Source of the DNA: Nocardia huaxiensis
Lineage (GTDB): Bacteria; Actinomycetota; Actinomycetes; Mycobacteriales; Mycobacteriaceae
DNA length: 64,000 nt
NCBI RefSeq assembly: GCF_013744875.1
Contig: NZ_CP059399.1
Span: 6,076,001 to 6,140,000 of the forward strand
Reading direction: 5' to 3'
Made by a program: the position numbers and the translations under genes. Within the stretch, counting starts at the first letter, position 1. Each line of letters begins with the position of its first letter. Below are positions 1 to 8,284 of the stretch, one piece after another. Below the pieces are notes generated by a model. It searched no databases and was not told the DNA's origin. It saw only the letters and a list, made by a program, of their open reading frames with translations.

Positions 1-1414
1 CCGGCCCCGCACACAGGTCCAGCCAGCGCCCGCCGTCCGGGCCCGACAGCGGCGCACGCGATACCGCCAGCGCCACCAGCTGACTGCCTTCGTCCTGCAC
101 GGCGGCCATGCCCTCGCGCACGGGTTCCAGCTTCGCCGGATCCCCGCCGTCCAGGTACACCGCGTACGGCGACCAGCGGCCCTCCTCGCCTCCGGTCACC
201 AAAGCCAGTTCCTCGGCGGAGATTTCGCCGGGCCGGGCGACAAGATGCACCGCGGGCCGGGCGTCGTCGGCCTCGAGCACGTCTTTCAGCTCACCGGCCC
301 GCGCGCCCAGCGCATCCGCGAACGCCTGTGCGATCCACACCGGATGCGCGTATTCGAAGGCCAAGCGCCCCAGCGGATCCCGAGGCGCGAGCTGCTCCAC
401 CCACTCCTCGGTGGTCTTCTCCGCGACCCGTCGCAGCACCGCGTTCACGAACCCGGCCCGCCCCTGCCCGAACTCATTGCGCACCAGCGCCACCGACGTG
501 TCCACCGCCGCGTGCGCCCCGATCCGAGTCCGCAGCAACTGATAGGTCCCCAACCGCAAAGCATCCAGCAGCGTCCCGTCGATCTCCTCGACGGGACGCC
601 CGGCTCCCGCCGCGATCACCGCATCCAGCAACCCCTGCGACCGGCAGGCCCCGTACGTCAGCTCGGTGGCCAGTGCGGCATCCCGCCCACTGATCTTCCG
701 TTCCCGCAACATGGTCGGCAGCACGAGATTCGCGTACGCATCCCGCTCCCGCACCGCCCGCAGCACATCCCGCGCCACCAGCCGCACCGGATCGCCCCCG
801 TGCCCGGCCGAATCACCGCGCTTGGCACCCCCGCCCCGCGCTCCGCCGTTCCCGCCCTTGCGCGGCGACCCCGCCGAACCCGAGCCCTCCGCGCGGCCCC
901 GATTACGCTGCGGCGCACCGTATTCACGGTCATCGCCGGGGCGGCCGGACCGGGCGGCCGCGCGCCCTGCCGGATGATCGGAACCCGCTGTCTCACTCCG
1001 GCGTTTGAAGCCGCCGCCGTTCCCGGCCGCGCGCGCGTCGGAGCGGCCCGACCAGCTACCGCCGGTGCGGCCGCCACGGGAATCGCCGCGGCTGCCGCCG
1101 CGCTGCTCGTCGTCGCGGCCGCGGTTGCCTGCTGCGCGGCGGTCGCTCGAACCGGTCGCACGCTCATCGGAGCGGCGACCCGCTTGGCCGCCGCTGTTGC
1201 GGGTGGACCGGGGATTGTCGCCGTCGGCCGCCGCGTCGCGCCGGAAGCCTTGTCGCGCGGCTTGATTACTGCGGCCGCCGCCACGCTGTTCGTCGTCGCG
1301 GCCGCGGTAGCCACCCGTGCGGCTGCCGGGGTTGCGTGCGCTGGTGCGGTCGCCGGTGCGCGGGTTTGCGTCGTCTCGGCGTGCGCGGCCGTTGTCCCGA
1401 TCGGGGCGGGTCAT
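1..1414 (-). CDS. rsmB: 16S rRNA (cytosine-967-C5)-methyltransferase RsmB, partial (C-terminus beyond the window edge)
   Basis: RsmB (Sun/Fmu) uses S-adenosylmethionine to methylate a 16S rRNA cytosine. The frame opens at an ATG whose last two bases overlap the fmt stop (ATGA) and runs 471 codons to the left edge, where the SAM-binding motif DLCAGPG begins, so the catalytic half is outside. Residues 1 to about 205 are low-complexity Arg/Gly/Asp/Ser sequence. The NusB-like RNA-binding domain starts only at [11 protein letters not shown], near residue 205, which is an unusually long N-terminal extension for this family. Two similar 42-base units (around 1086-1128 and 1276-1318) both encode a [13 protein letters not shown] segment. 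The gene is co-transcribed with fmt and def. A shorter protein from a later start cannot be excluded. Confidence 0.88.
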   Translation of the reverse strand, partial: MTRPDRDNGRARRDDANPRTGDRTSARNPGSRTGGYRGRDDEQRGGGRSNQAARQGFRRDAAADGDNPRSTRNSGGQAGRRSDERATGSSDRRAAGNRGRDDEQRGGSRGDSRGGRTGGSWSGRSDARAAGNGGGFKRRSETAGSDHPAGRAAARSGRPGDDREYGAPQRNRGRAEGSGSAGSPRKGGNGGARGGGAKRGDSAGHGGDPVRLVARDVLRAVRERDAYANLVLPTMLRERKISGRDAALATELTYGACRSQGLLDAVIAAGAGRPVEEIDGTLLDALRLGTYQLLRTRIGAHAAVDTSVALVRNEFGQGRAGFVNAVLRRVAEKTTEEWVEQLAPRDPLGRLAFEYAHPVWIAQAFADALGARAGELKDVLEADDARPAVHLVARPGEISAEELALVTGGEEGRWSPYAVYLDGGDPAKLEPVREGMAAVQDEGSQLVALAVSRAPLSGPDGGRWLDLCAGP

Positions 1415-2334
1415 CCGATCACCGTGCCGGGCTGCAGGCGCGCGCCGCGGGCCCAGTCGAGGGCGGGCATCATGCGCTTGCCTTGCGGCTGGACTTCGGT
1501 GAGGCGGACGGCCGTGGTGGCGGTGCCGAGGAAGACGCCGGATTTGCGGATGTCGATGGTGCTCACCGGAAGAGACTCCTCCACGAGTTCCACGGGGCCG
1601 AGTTTGAGGCGTTTGCCGTCGATTTCGGTCCAGGCGCCCGGGGCCGGGGTGACCGCGCGAATGCGGCGGGAGATGGCCAGGGCGGGCTGGTCCCAGCGGA
1701 TGTGGGCGGTGTCGGCGTCGATCTTGGGGGCGTAGGAGATTCCCTCGGTGGACTGCGGAATCGCTTGCAGGGCACCGGCTTCTATGCCGTCCATGGTGGA
1801 TTCCAGGAGGTGGGCGCCACTTTCGGCGAGACGGTCCAGGAGGATGCCCGCGGTGTCGGTGACACGGACCTTCTCGGTCATGGTGCCGAAGACCGGGCCG
1901 GTGTCGAGGCCCTTCTCGATCTGGAACGTGGCCGCGCCGGTGATTTCGTCACCGGCGAGGATGGCCGCCTGCACGGGGGCCGCGCCACGCCAGGCGGGCA
2001 AGAGCGAGAAGTGCAGGTTGACCCAGCCGTGGCGGGGAATGCTCAGCACCTTCTCCGGCAGCAGGGCGCCGTAGGCCACCACCGGACAGCAGTCGGGCGC
2101 CAATTCGGTGAGCTGCTCGACGAATTCGGGTTCCGAGGGCCGGTTCGGCGTGAACACGGGAATGCCGTGCTCGTCGGCCAGCCGCCCGATGGGCGAACGC
2201 GTGATCTTGCGACCGCGACCGGCCACCGCGTCGGGCCGGGTCACCACCGCGACCACCTCGTGCCGTTCGGATTCGATGAGCCGCCGCAGCGACGGCACGG
2301 CCGGCTCCGGCGTGCCCGCGAAGACCAGGCGCAT
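1411..2334 (-). CDS. fmt: Methionyl-tRNA formyltransferase Fmt
   Basis: Fmt formylates the methionine on initiator tRNA using 10-formyl-tetrahydrofolate. The 307-residue protein opens with [12 protein letters not shown]. It carries the active-site stretch [12 protein letters not shown] near residue 106, with the catalytic Asn and His, and a catalytic Asp in GLDTGPVFG. Length is normal for the family. The start was chosen at the family N-terminus; upstream codons in the same frame lie inside def. The start is one base after the def stop and the stop overlaps the rsmB start, so def-fmt-rsmB is one operon covering formylation, deformylation and rRNA methylation. Confidence 0.96.
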   Translation of the reverse strand: MRLVFAGTPEPAVPSLRRLIESERHEVVAVVTRPDAVAGRGRKITRSPIGRLADEHGIPVFTPNRPSEPEFVEQLTELAPDCCPVVAYGALLPEKVLSIPRHGWVNLHFSLLPAWRGAAPVQAAILAGDEITGAATFQIEKGLDTGPVFGTMTEKVRVTDTAGILLDRLAESGAHLLESTMDGIEAGALQAIPQSTEGISYAPKIDADTAHIRWDQPALAISRRIRAVTPAPGAWTEIDGKRLKLGPVELVEESLPVSTIDIRKSGVFLGTATTAVRLTEVQPQGKRMMPALDWARGARLQPGTVIG

Positions 2335-2335
2335 A

Positions 2336-2914
2336 TCAGCGGCTTCCTTCCTGCTTGCCGGCCGTGGCCCGGCGACGTCCGCCCAGCTCCGAGGCGGCGA
2401 GCACAGTGATTCCCCGAGTGAACCACGACGATTCGCGCAGGGTGCGCATCGCCTCCTTGCGAGTGGCGGGCTCCAGCCGTTGCAAGAACAGCACCCCGTC
2501 CAGATGATCGGTCTCGTGCTGCACGCAGCGCGCCAGCAGCCCCTCGGCCTGGAATTCCACCGGATTGCCGTCCACATCCACACCGCGCGCCCGCACCGTC
2601 ATGGCCCGCGTAACGTCTTCGCGCACACCGGGAATGGACAGGCATCCCTCCGGCCCGGTCTGCGTGTCCTCGCCGATCACCTCGAACTCCGGATTGATCA
2701 GATGCCCCTGCGCGTCGCCGGTGTCGTACACGAACACGCGCAACCCGACCCCGATCTGCGGTGCGGCCATACCCACGCCGCCGCTCTCGTACATGGTGTC
2801 GGTCAGGTCGGTCACCAGCTGGCGCACCTCCTTGTCGAAGGACTCGACCTCCGCCGCGCGAGCGCGCAGGATCGGATCGCCGAACAGGCGGACAGGCTGG
2901 ATGGTCACGGGCAA
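2336..2914 (-). CDS. def: Peptide deformylase Def
   Basis: Def removes the N-formyl group from nascent proteins and is a metal hydrolase. All three signature motifs are present: [10 protein letters not shown] (46-55), EGCLS (89-93, metal-binding Cys) and HETDH (133-137, the two metal-binding His and the catalytic Glu). The 192-residue chain ends in a basic tail of about 45 residues, a feature seen in actinobacterial deformylases. It is the first gene of the def-fmt-rsmB operon. A TAAAAT hexamer on the minus strand at 2945-2950 could be its -10 box. Confidence 0.95.
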   Translation of the reverse strand: MPVTIQPVRLFGDPILRARAAEVESFDKEVRQLVTDLTDTMYESGGVGMAAPQIGVGLRVFVYDTGDAQGHLINPEFEVIGEDTQTGPEGCLSIPGVREDVTRAMTVRARGVDVDGNPVEFQAEGLLARCVQHETDHLDGVLFLQRLEPATRKEAMRTLRESSWFTRGITVLAASELGGRRRATAGKQEGSR

Positions 2915-3156
2915 CTCCCGGTCGCGGATGAATACGGTCGTCCTATTTTACGGATCCCGCGCGGTCGTCCGATCCCGAATGCCCGGCGAGCAGCGTTTCG
3001 CCCCCGCCCGCGGCCCGCTCGGAGCACACCTGAACCGTCGATCGGCGCACGCCCGCTCACCGAGAACCGCCGGTCGATCCGCGCGCCGCGGGCGTTCAGA
3101 CCATCGAACGCCGGTATAGGCGGGAGCGCGGATCGTGGCGTAACGCACACCGAGGG

Positions 3157-4143
3157 TCAGTTGGCGTGCGCGGCCAGCACCACCTCGGCGATGCCGGTGC
3201 CCAGCGCCACCGGCGCGCAGGTCGGCTGCACCGCGTGCGCCGGATCGAGCGTATTGAGCACCAGCTGTTGCACATACGCGTCGTAGACCATATGGAAGTG
3301 CCCGGTGAGATTGCCCGGGCACAGGTCCTGCAGCACGATGTTCGTCGCACCGTCGCCGTGCAGGGCGATATTGGCGAAGGGCTGGATCATCTCGTCGACG
3401 CGGCTGCCGATGGTGGTGTAGCGGACGCCCGCGACGGTGTCGCCGCCGGAATTGAGGGCGGTGATGAACGGGGAGCCCTGGGCCTGCTGGATGGCGGCCT
3501 CGGAGGAGGCCAGTTCAGCGATGTCGAACAGAATCGGCACCACATTGGCCACGGGCACCAGGCCGTACATGACGCCGCCGTAGCTGGGCGAGGCGATGCC
3601 GATCCACTGGCCGACCTTGGCCGCGCCGCCGAGCTTGTTGATGAAATAGCGAGACACGCTCGCGCCCTGCGAGAATCCGACCATGTCCACCTGGGTGGCG
3701 CCGGTCGCTGCGAGGACCTGATCGACGAATCCGGCTATTTGCGCGGAACTTTCGAACACGTCCTCGGTGCCGTAGCTGTCGCCGCCGGGCTTACCGCCGT
3801 AGTTCGGGGCGAAGACGCAGAATCCGGCGTTCACCAATTGTGCTCCGAGCACCGAGAAGTCGGAGTACGCCGACGAGTCGGTGCCGTGCGCGAGCACCAC
3901 CGGGCGCGGATGCGCGGCCGTGGGCTTGCAGTCGAAGTCGTTGCTGCCCTGAGGCGCGGCGTTCGGATGCGCCTTGATATAACGAGCCGCCGTCAGGTGA
4001 TCCTGTTGCGGCGGACCGGATTCGGTGGGCACCAGCGGCGCCGGATAGCCGATCGGCTCGGCGGTCACCGAACCGATCGGCAGCACGGTCGTCGCGAGGA
4101 CGACCGCCGCGGCCACCACCCCCGCCGAAGCGAAGCCCCTCAT
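3157..4143 (-). CDS. Secreted alpha/beta-hydrolase lipase/esterase
   Basis: This is a probable exported lipase or esterase. From the chosen ATG the protein opens with a signal peptide (MRGFASAG followed by an Ala/Val-rich segment ending near SVTA). It contains a PVVLAHGT-like oxyanion-hole strand and the nucleophile elbow GFSQG, as in secreted triacylglycerol lipases of Nocardia and Rhodococcus. A catalytic His is likely in the GHFHMVYD region near the C-terminus. The frame extends upstream to an ATG at 4212, adding 23 residues; no good ribosome site separates the two, and the shorter form was chosen because it gives a normal signal peptide. The gene stands alone between def and a padR gene. 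Substrate is unknown. Confidence 0.8.
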   Translation of the reverse strand: MRGFASAGVVAAAVVLATTVLPIGSVTAEPIGYPAPLVPTESGPPQQDHLTAARYIKAHPNAAPQGSNDFDCKPTAAHPRPVVLAHGTDSSAYSDFSVLGAQLVNAGFCVFAPNYGGKPGGDSYGTEDVFESSAQIAGFVDQVLAATGATQVDMVGFSQGASVSRYFINKLGGAAKVGQWIGIASPSYGGVMYGLVPVANVVPILFDIAELASSEAAIQQAQGSPFITALNSGGDTVAGVRYTTIGSRVDEMIQPFANIALHGDGATNIVLQDLCPGNLTGHFHMVYDAYVQQLVLNTLDPAHAVQPTCAPVALGTGIAEVVLAAHAN

Positions 4144-4272
4144 CACGGAGCGGCGCTTGTTGCTCCCCTGTTGTCCCAAGCCACAGTCGATCACGTGGCG
4201 CGTTTGTGCCATTCCATAATGATCGCTGGTGCGGGTGCGAATTTCCCAGCGGGACGGGGTGTTTCGCGGCCA

Positions 4273-4974
4273 TTACTTTTCGGGTGTGTCGTCTTCGGCG
4301 AGGATCCGGTAGAGCGCCCGGCGCGCCTCGGTGAGCACCTCGGCGGCCTTGGCGGCCTGATCCTTGTCGCCGACCGCGGCCACCTGGGCGGCAGCGCCCA
4401 TGAGCTGGCCGATCAGGCCGCGCAGATCCAGCGCCTGGTCGCCGACGCCGTCCTTGACGTCCTGCCAGGGATCGCCCAGCTCGTCGCGATTGGCCTCGAT
4501 GTACTCGGTGCCGGACTCGGTGAGCTTGGCGGTCTTGCGACCGGACACCTTCTCGATGAGCACCAGGCCCTCGTCCTCGAGCTGCGAGAGCGCGGGGTAG
4601 ATGGAGCCGGGGCTGGGACGCCACACGTCCTGGCTGCGCTCGCGGATCTGCTGGATCAGCTCGTAGCCGTGCATGGGCCGCTCCTGCAGCAGCAGCAGGA
4701 TGGCGGCGCGGACATCACCGCGCCGGCCCCGGCCGCCGCGGCCTCGACCGCGACCGAAGTGCGGGCCGGGCCCGAATCCGGGTCCGAAACCGCCGGGTCC
4801 GAAACCACCCTGTCCGAAATCGGGGCCGAAGCCGCCGCGACCGTGGCGGTGGCGTTCACCCCGTTCCGGGCGCGGGCCGCGCCGGAAGCGCGGGTGCTCG
4901 GGACCCTGGGATTCCTCGGGCCGCTGGCGACGCCACGGTCCGCGGCCTCTTTCGTTCATGTCCATGTGTTCCAT
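4273..4974 (-). CDS. PadR-family transcriptional regulator with Gly/Arg/His-rich N-terminal extension
   Basis: The C-terminal part (from about residue 84) is a PadR winged helix: DVRAAILLLLQERPMHGYEL, then a PSPGSIYPAL recognition region, then a helical dimerisation tail. Residues 1-83 are low-complexity, rich in Gly, Arg, Pro, Phe and His (repeated GFGPGFG-like units), which is not usual for PadR proteins. AAGGAGG lies 7 bases before the ATG. A 27-bp inverted repeat 33 bp upstream (5007-5033) looks like an autoregulatory operator. No efflux gene is directly adjacent, so the target regulon is unknown. Confidence 0.88.
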   Translation of the reverse strand: MEHMDMNERGRGPWRRQRPEESQGPEHPRFRRGPRPERGERHRHGRGGFGPDFGQGGFGPGGFGPGFGPGPHFGRGRGRGGRGRRGDVRAAILLLLQERPMHGYELIQQIRERSQDVWRPSPGSIYPALSQLEDEGLVLIEKVSGRKTAKLTESGTEYIEANRDELGDPWQDVKDGVGDQALDLRGLIGQLMGAAAQVAAVGDKDQAAKAAEVLTEARRALYRILAEDDTPEK

Positions 4975-5006
4975 GGTTCCGCCTCCTTCAAGGCTTGTCG
5001 TTACTC

Positions 5007-5033
5007 TTGCTGATATCGACGATATATCGGCAA
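5007..5033. promoter_or_regulatory. Inverted repeat, candidate PadR operator
   Basis: The sequence TTGCTGATAT-N7-ATATCGGCAA has 10-base arms with one mismatch, and the perfect palindrome CGATATATCG lies inside it at 5020-5029. It sits 33 bp upstream of the padR ATG in locally AT-rich DNA. Autoregulation is inferred from position and symmetry. Confidence 0.55.
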
Positions 5034-5068
5034 TCTATCCATGACAAGTGTGAAACGCGACACGAACC

Positions 5069-5094
5069 GGCCGGTCGCATCGCTGCGACCGGCC
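5069..5094 (-). terminator. Hairpin terminator after the HAD hydrolase gene
   Basis: Perfect 11-base arms (GGCCGGTCGCA / TGCGACCGGCC) around a 4-base loop start 9 bases after the HAD stop. The minus-strand sequence beyond is only moderately T-rich. Confidence 0.6.
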
Positions 5095-5102
5095 CGGAAA
5101 GA

Positions 5103-5783
5103 TCAGGAACCCAGGTTGCGCACGATCTCGAGCAGCGAATCCGGGCGATCGGCGGTCGGCAGGGGTTCGACCAGCTCGAAACCGCAGCCCAGCGCCTTGG
5201 CCCCGCCATCCGCCTCGAGACTGTCACCGACCATGAGGGCCCGCTCGGGCGCGCAGCCGAGCCGATCCAGGGCCGTGCGGAAGATCAGGGGGTCGGGCTT
5301 CATGGCGCCGATCTCGAACGACAGCGCGAATTCGCCGATATATCGATCCCATCCACGCGACTCGAAGGCCGGACGGATGTCGAAGGCGATATTGCTGACG
5401 ATGCCCACCGCGATGCCGTTCGCGTGCAGGGCCTCGAAGACCTCGCCGGTATCCGGGTACGGCGTCCACGCATACGGGTCGAGCAGCTGCTCGTAGAGCG
5501 GCCCGGCCACGGAATCCGGAACACCGGACTTCCGCAGCACCTGCACATACGCCCTACGGTGCAGCGCCGGGTCGAGATCCCTGCGGTCCCAAGCGAATTG
5601 ACCCTCCTCGTCGAATTCCACGAGTTGCTCCACCGGCGCTGTCATGCGCCGCATGATCTCGGCCACCTCGTGGGTGTCGAACGCGCGGCCGTCCGCGTCG
5701 ATGAGATCCACCGAGCGGAACGCGGATTCCTCGAGCCGGAACACGGTGCCGGAAAAATCGAACAGAACTGCCTCGATCGCCAT
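5103..5783 (-). CDS. HAD-superfamily hydrolase (paralogue 1, DFSGT motif)
   Basis: This 226-residue protein has a haloacid-dehalogenase fold. Motif I is D9-F-S11-G-T, so the nucleophile Asp is present but the usual second Asp (general acid/base of HAD phosphatases) is Ser. Motif II is in IVSN, motif III is the Lys in MKPDP, and motif IV is GDSLEADGG. The missing second Asp argues against a standard phosphatase, and the reaction cannot be assigned. A close paralogue lies at 10506-11201. The gene is monocistronic and ends at the hairpin at 5069-5094. Confidence 0.85.
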   Translation of the reverse strand: MAIEAVLFDFSGTVFRLEESAFRSVDLIDADGRAFDTHEVAEIMRRMTAPVEQLVEFDEEGQFAWDRRDLDPALHRRAYVQVLRKSGVPDSVAGPLYEQLLDPYAWTPYPDTGEVFEALHANGIAVGIVSNIAFDIRPAFESRGWDRYIGEFALSFEIGAMKPDPLIFRTALDRLGCAPERALMVGDSLEADGGAKALGCGFELVEPLPTADRPDSLLEIVRNLGS

Positions 5784-5873
5784 ACCGCCACCCTACCGAC
5801 CGCCACCGCCCGGACCGCCTGAGCGCGGCCATGATTCATCAGCTTGTCTGAGGAGTTCTGCTACCGTGAGGGC

Positions 5874-6674
5874 ATGTCCGATACCGCATTGCTCCGGGTC
5901 AACAAGGTCGATTTCATTCGCGACGGCAATGCGATCCTCGACTCGGTATCGCTCACCGTGCACGAAGGTGAACATTGGGCGCTGCTCGGGCCCAATGGCG
6001 CGGGCAAAACCACACTGCTGCGCATGCTCGGCGCGTTCGACCATCCCACGCACGGCACGGTCGAGGTGCTCGGCCATCGGCTCGGGCGGGTCGATATGCG
6101 CACGCTGCGCATGGGCATCGGCCATGTCGATCCCCGGCGCACGCCGCGCTCACCGCTCACCGTGCACGAGACGGTCCTGACCGGGCTCACCAATACCGCC
6201 GAACTGGTGCCGCGCTGGGCAGCGACCGACGCCCAGCACGCCGAGGCCGACCGCCTCATCGACCTGATGGGCCTGGCGCATCGCCGAAATGCCGAGTGGC
6301 CCATCCTGTCCCAGGGCGAGCGCGGCCGCATGCTCATCGCCCGCGCGCTCATGCCCAGTCCCCGGCTGCTGCTGCTCGACGAACCCGCCACCGGGCTCGA
6401 CCTGGCCGGCCGTGAACACCTCCTCGATCGCATCGACCGTCTCCGGCGCACCCACCCGGGACTGGCCTCCGTCCTGGTGACCCACCATCTGGAGGAGCTG
6501 CCACCGGGCACCACCCACGCCATGCTGCTGCGCGGCGGGCGCGTCGTGGCCGCCGGTCCCGTGCACGACGTGCTCACCACCGAGCACGTGAGCGCCTGCT
6601 TCGACTATCCGGTGCGCATCGCCCGCGCGGGTGGCCGCTGGAGCGTGCACACCGCCCAGCACGCGGACGCCTGA
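5874..6674 (+). CDS. ABC transporter ATP-binding protein
   Basis: The protein is a single nucleotide-binding domain of 266 residues with Walker A GPNGAGKTT, a degenerate signature LSQGERGR, Walker B LLLLDEP followed by the D-loop GLD, and the H-loop in LVTHH. No permease or binding-protein gene is adjacent, so it may partner a distant membrane subunit or act as a soluble ABC protein. The ATG at 5874 was chosen because the protein then starts at the usual distance from the first beta-strand; a longer version from 5844 is possible. Confidence 0.85.
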   Translation: MSDTALLRVNKVDFIRDGNAILDSVSLTVHEGEHWALLGPNGAGKTTLLRMLGAFDHPTHGTVEVLGHRLGRVDMRTLRMGIGHVDPRRTPRSPLTVHETVLTGLTNTAELVPRWAATDAQHAEADRLIDLMGLAHRRNAEWPILSQGERGRMLIARALMPSPRLLLLDEPATGLDLAGREHLLDRIDRLRRTHPGLASVLVTHHLEELPPGTTHAMLLRGGRVVAAGPVHDVLTTEHVSACFDYPVRIARAGGRWSVHTAQHADA

Positions 6675-6711
6675 GGGGCCGCCACTCCCCTACCGCACCA
6701 CAGGAATCGGC

Positions 6712-7296
6712 TCACGAAGCCAGGGAATCGATCCAGCGTTCGAGCCGGTTGCCCTCGGCCTCCATCATCGCGGGATCGCGGAAGGTATTGGTGAGCAGGG
6801 AGATTCCCTGATAGGCGGCGAAGAGGGCCACCGCGAGTTCGCGGGCGTCGGCGCGGCCCATGGCCGCGAACTGGATCTGCATCCAGTCCAGCAGGCCGCG
6901 CATGGCCGCGGCCATCTCCTGTTCGAGACCGTCCGAGCGCTTGTCGAGTTCGGTGGCCAAAGTGCCGGAGGGGCAACCGAACTGGGCCGCCTGCTCACGC
7001 TGGTCGACCCAGCCGCGCACCAGTCCCTTGAGCCGTTCGGCCGGGGCGTCCAGCTGATCCAGGGCCGCGATGATGTCCTGCAGCGTCCGGGCGTGCGCGC
7101 CGATGGCGGCCTGGACCAGTTGGTCCTTGGTCTTGAAGTAGTAGTAGACGTTGCCGACCGGGACGTCGGCCGCGCGGGCGATATCGGCGATGGTCGTCTT
7201 CTCGATGCCCTGCTTGTAGAAGACGTCGGCGGCCGCGGCGGCCAGGCGTTCCCGCTTGCCCGGTGTCATGCGGCCGGTCCCGACTGAGTTAGTCAT
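6712..7296 (-). CDS. TetR-family repressor, divergent from an NmrA-like oxidoreductase
   Basis: The N-terminal helix-turn-helix is clear (TTIADIARAADV, then GNVYYYFKTKDQL), followed by a helical ligand-binding domain with a CPSG segment often seen in this TetR subgroup. The start is uncertain: ATG 7296 lies inside the operator at 7288-7305 and would imply a leaderless message, while ATG 7269 has a GGGA ahead of it and would place the operator in the leader. The divergent partner at 7373 and the two shared operators point to control of that oxidoreductase. Confidence 0.88.
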   Translation of the reverse strand: MTNSVGTGRMTPGKRERLAAAAADVFYKQGIEKTTIADIARAADVPVGNVYYYFKTKDQLVQAAIGAHARTLQDIIAALDQLDAPAERLKGLVRGWVDQREQAAQFGCPSGTLATELDKRSDGLEQEMAAAMRGLLDWMQIQFAAMGRADARELAVALFAAYQGISLLTNTFRDPAMMEAEGNRLERWIDSLAS

Positions 7297-7305
7297 GCAA
7301 CTAAC
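7288..7305. promoter_or_regulatory. TetR operator 1 (GTTAGT-N6-ACTAAC)
   Basis: Perfect inverted repeat GTTAGTCATGCAACTAAC overlapping the tetR start region. An identical half-site pair recurs 54 bp away. Confidence 0.75.
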
Positions 7306-7341
7306 TATAGACAAGCCCGCCGAAGATGCTCTACGGTTCTT

Positions 7342-7359
7342 GTTAGTCAGCCAACTAAC
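7342..7359. promoter_or_regulatory. TetR operator 2 (GTTAGT-N6-ACTAAC)
   Basis: Perfect inverted repeat GTTAGTCAGCCAACTAAC with the same half-sites and 6-base spacer as 7288-7305. It lies just downstream of a possible promoter for the plus-strand gene (TAGACA at 7308, TACGGT at 7332), where bound repressor would block transcription. Confidence 0.75.
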
Positions 7360-7372
7360 TCAAGGAGTTCTC

Positions 7373-8215
7373 ATGATCGTGGTGACCGGAGCGACCGGCA
7401 ATATCGGACGCACCCTGGTGCAGATCCTCGCCGATGCGGACGAGAAGGTGGTGGCCGTGTCGCGTGGCACCGATGTCCAACTGCCCGAAGGGGTTTCGCA
7501 TCGGCAGGCCGATCTCGCCGATCCGGATCAGCTGGCCGCGGCGGCGGCCGGAGCCGATGCGGTGTTCCTCATGTTCACCGGGGAGCAACTGGTGCACGGG
7601 CCCGCACCGCAGCGGTACTTCGAGGCGCTGAAGCAGGCCGGGGTCACACGCGTGGTGCTGCTGTCGTCGCAGGTCGCCGGAACGCGCCCGGAATCCGGAT
7701 CGCACGCTCGCAGCCGCGCCTTCGAGACCGCGGCCGCGCAGTCCGGGTTGGAGTGGACGGCCCTGCGGCCGAGCGGGTTCTTCAGCAATACCTACGGGTG
7801 GGCCGAACCCGTCCGGACGATGCGCACCGTCTTCTCCCCGTTCGCCGATGTGGCGCTGCCGGGCATCGACCCCGCGGATATCGCCGCCGTCGCGGCCGTG
7901 GCGCTGCGGGAGGACGGGCACCACGGGCAGACGTACGTCCTGACCGGCCCGGAGGCGATCACCCCGCGCGAACAGGCGCGCGTGCTGGGCGACATCCTCG
8001 CCGGCCCTGTGCAATTCGTGGAACTGACCCGCGAGCAGGCCCGCGAGAAGCTGCTCGAGGTCATGCCGCCCGCCGTGGCCGACGGCACGCTCGATGTGAT
8101 CGGTATGCCACTGCCCGCCGAAACGGTGGTGAGCCCGGCGGTCGCGCAGATCACCGGACGGCCCGCCACCTCCTACGCCCAGTGGGCCGAGCGCGCCATC
8201 GCCGCCTTCCGGTGA
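7373..8215 (+). CDS. NmrA-like NAD(P)-binding oxidoreductase
   Basis: This 280-residue atypical short-chain dehydrogenase opens with the dinucleotide-binding motif VTGATGNIG. It resembles the NmrA/QorB group (NAD(P)H:quinone oxidoreductase-like and azoreductase-like proteins). No catalytic Tyr-x3-Lys pair is evident, as expected for NmrA-type proteins. AAGGAG precedes the ATG by 5 bases. Repression by the divergent TetR is likely. Typical roles are redox sensing or quinone/electrophile detoxification; the substrate is unknown. Confidence 0.87.
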   Translation: MIVVTGATGNIGRTLVQILADADEKVVAVSRGTDVQLPEGVSHRQADLADPDQLAAAAAGADAVFLMFTGEQLVHGPAPQRYFEALKQAGVTRVVLLSSQVAGTRPESGSHARSRAFETAAAQSGLEWTALRPSGFFSNTYGWAEPVRTMRTVFSPFADVALPGIDPADIAAVAAVALREDGHHGQTYVLTGPEAITPREQARVLGDILAGPVQFVELTREQAREKLLEVMPPAVADGTLDVIGMPLPAETVVSPAVAQITGRPATSYAQWAERAIAAFR

Positions 8216-8284
8216 CGACCCGCGCCGGGGGTGGGCCGCCGCCGCGCGGCACGCCCACTCCCCCACCGCGGCAGGCGAATTCGA

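Noticed and set aside
3166..5013. Plus-strand open frame spanning the lipase and padR genes
   Set aside because: Shadow of two real minus-strand genes and composed of His/Arg/Gly-rich sequence.
8226..8275. Terminator between the NmrA-like and carotenoid-oxygenase genes
   Set aside because: GGGGGTGGGC and GCCCACTCCCCC pair imperfectly with a long loop and no T-run.
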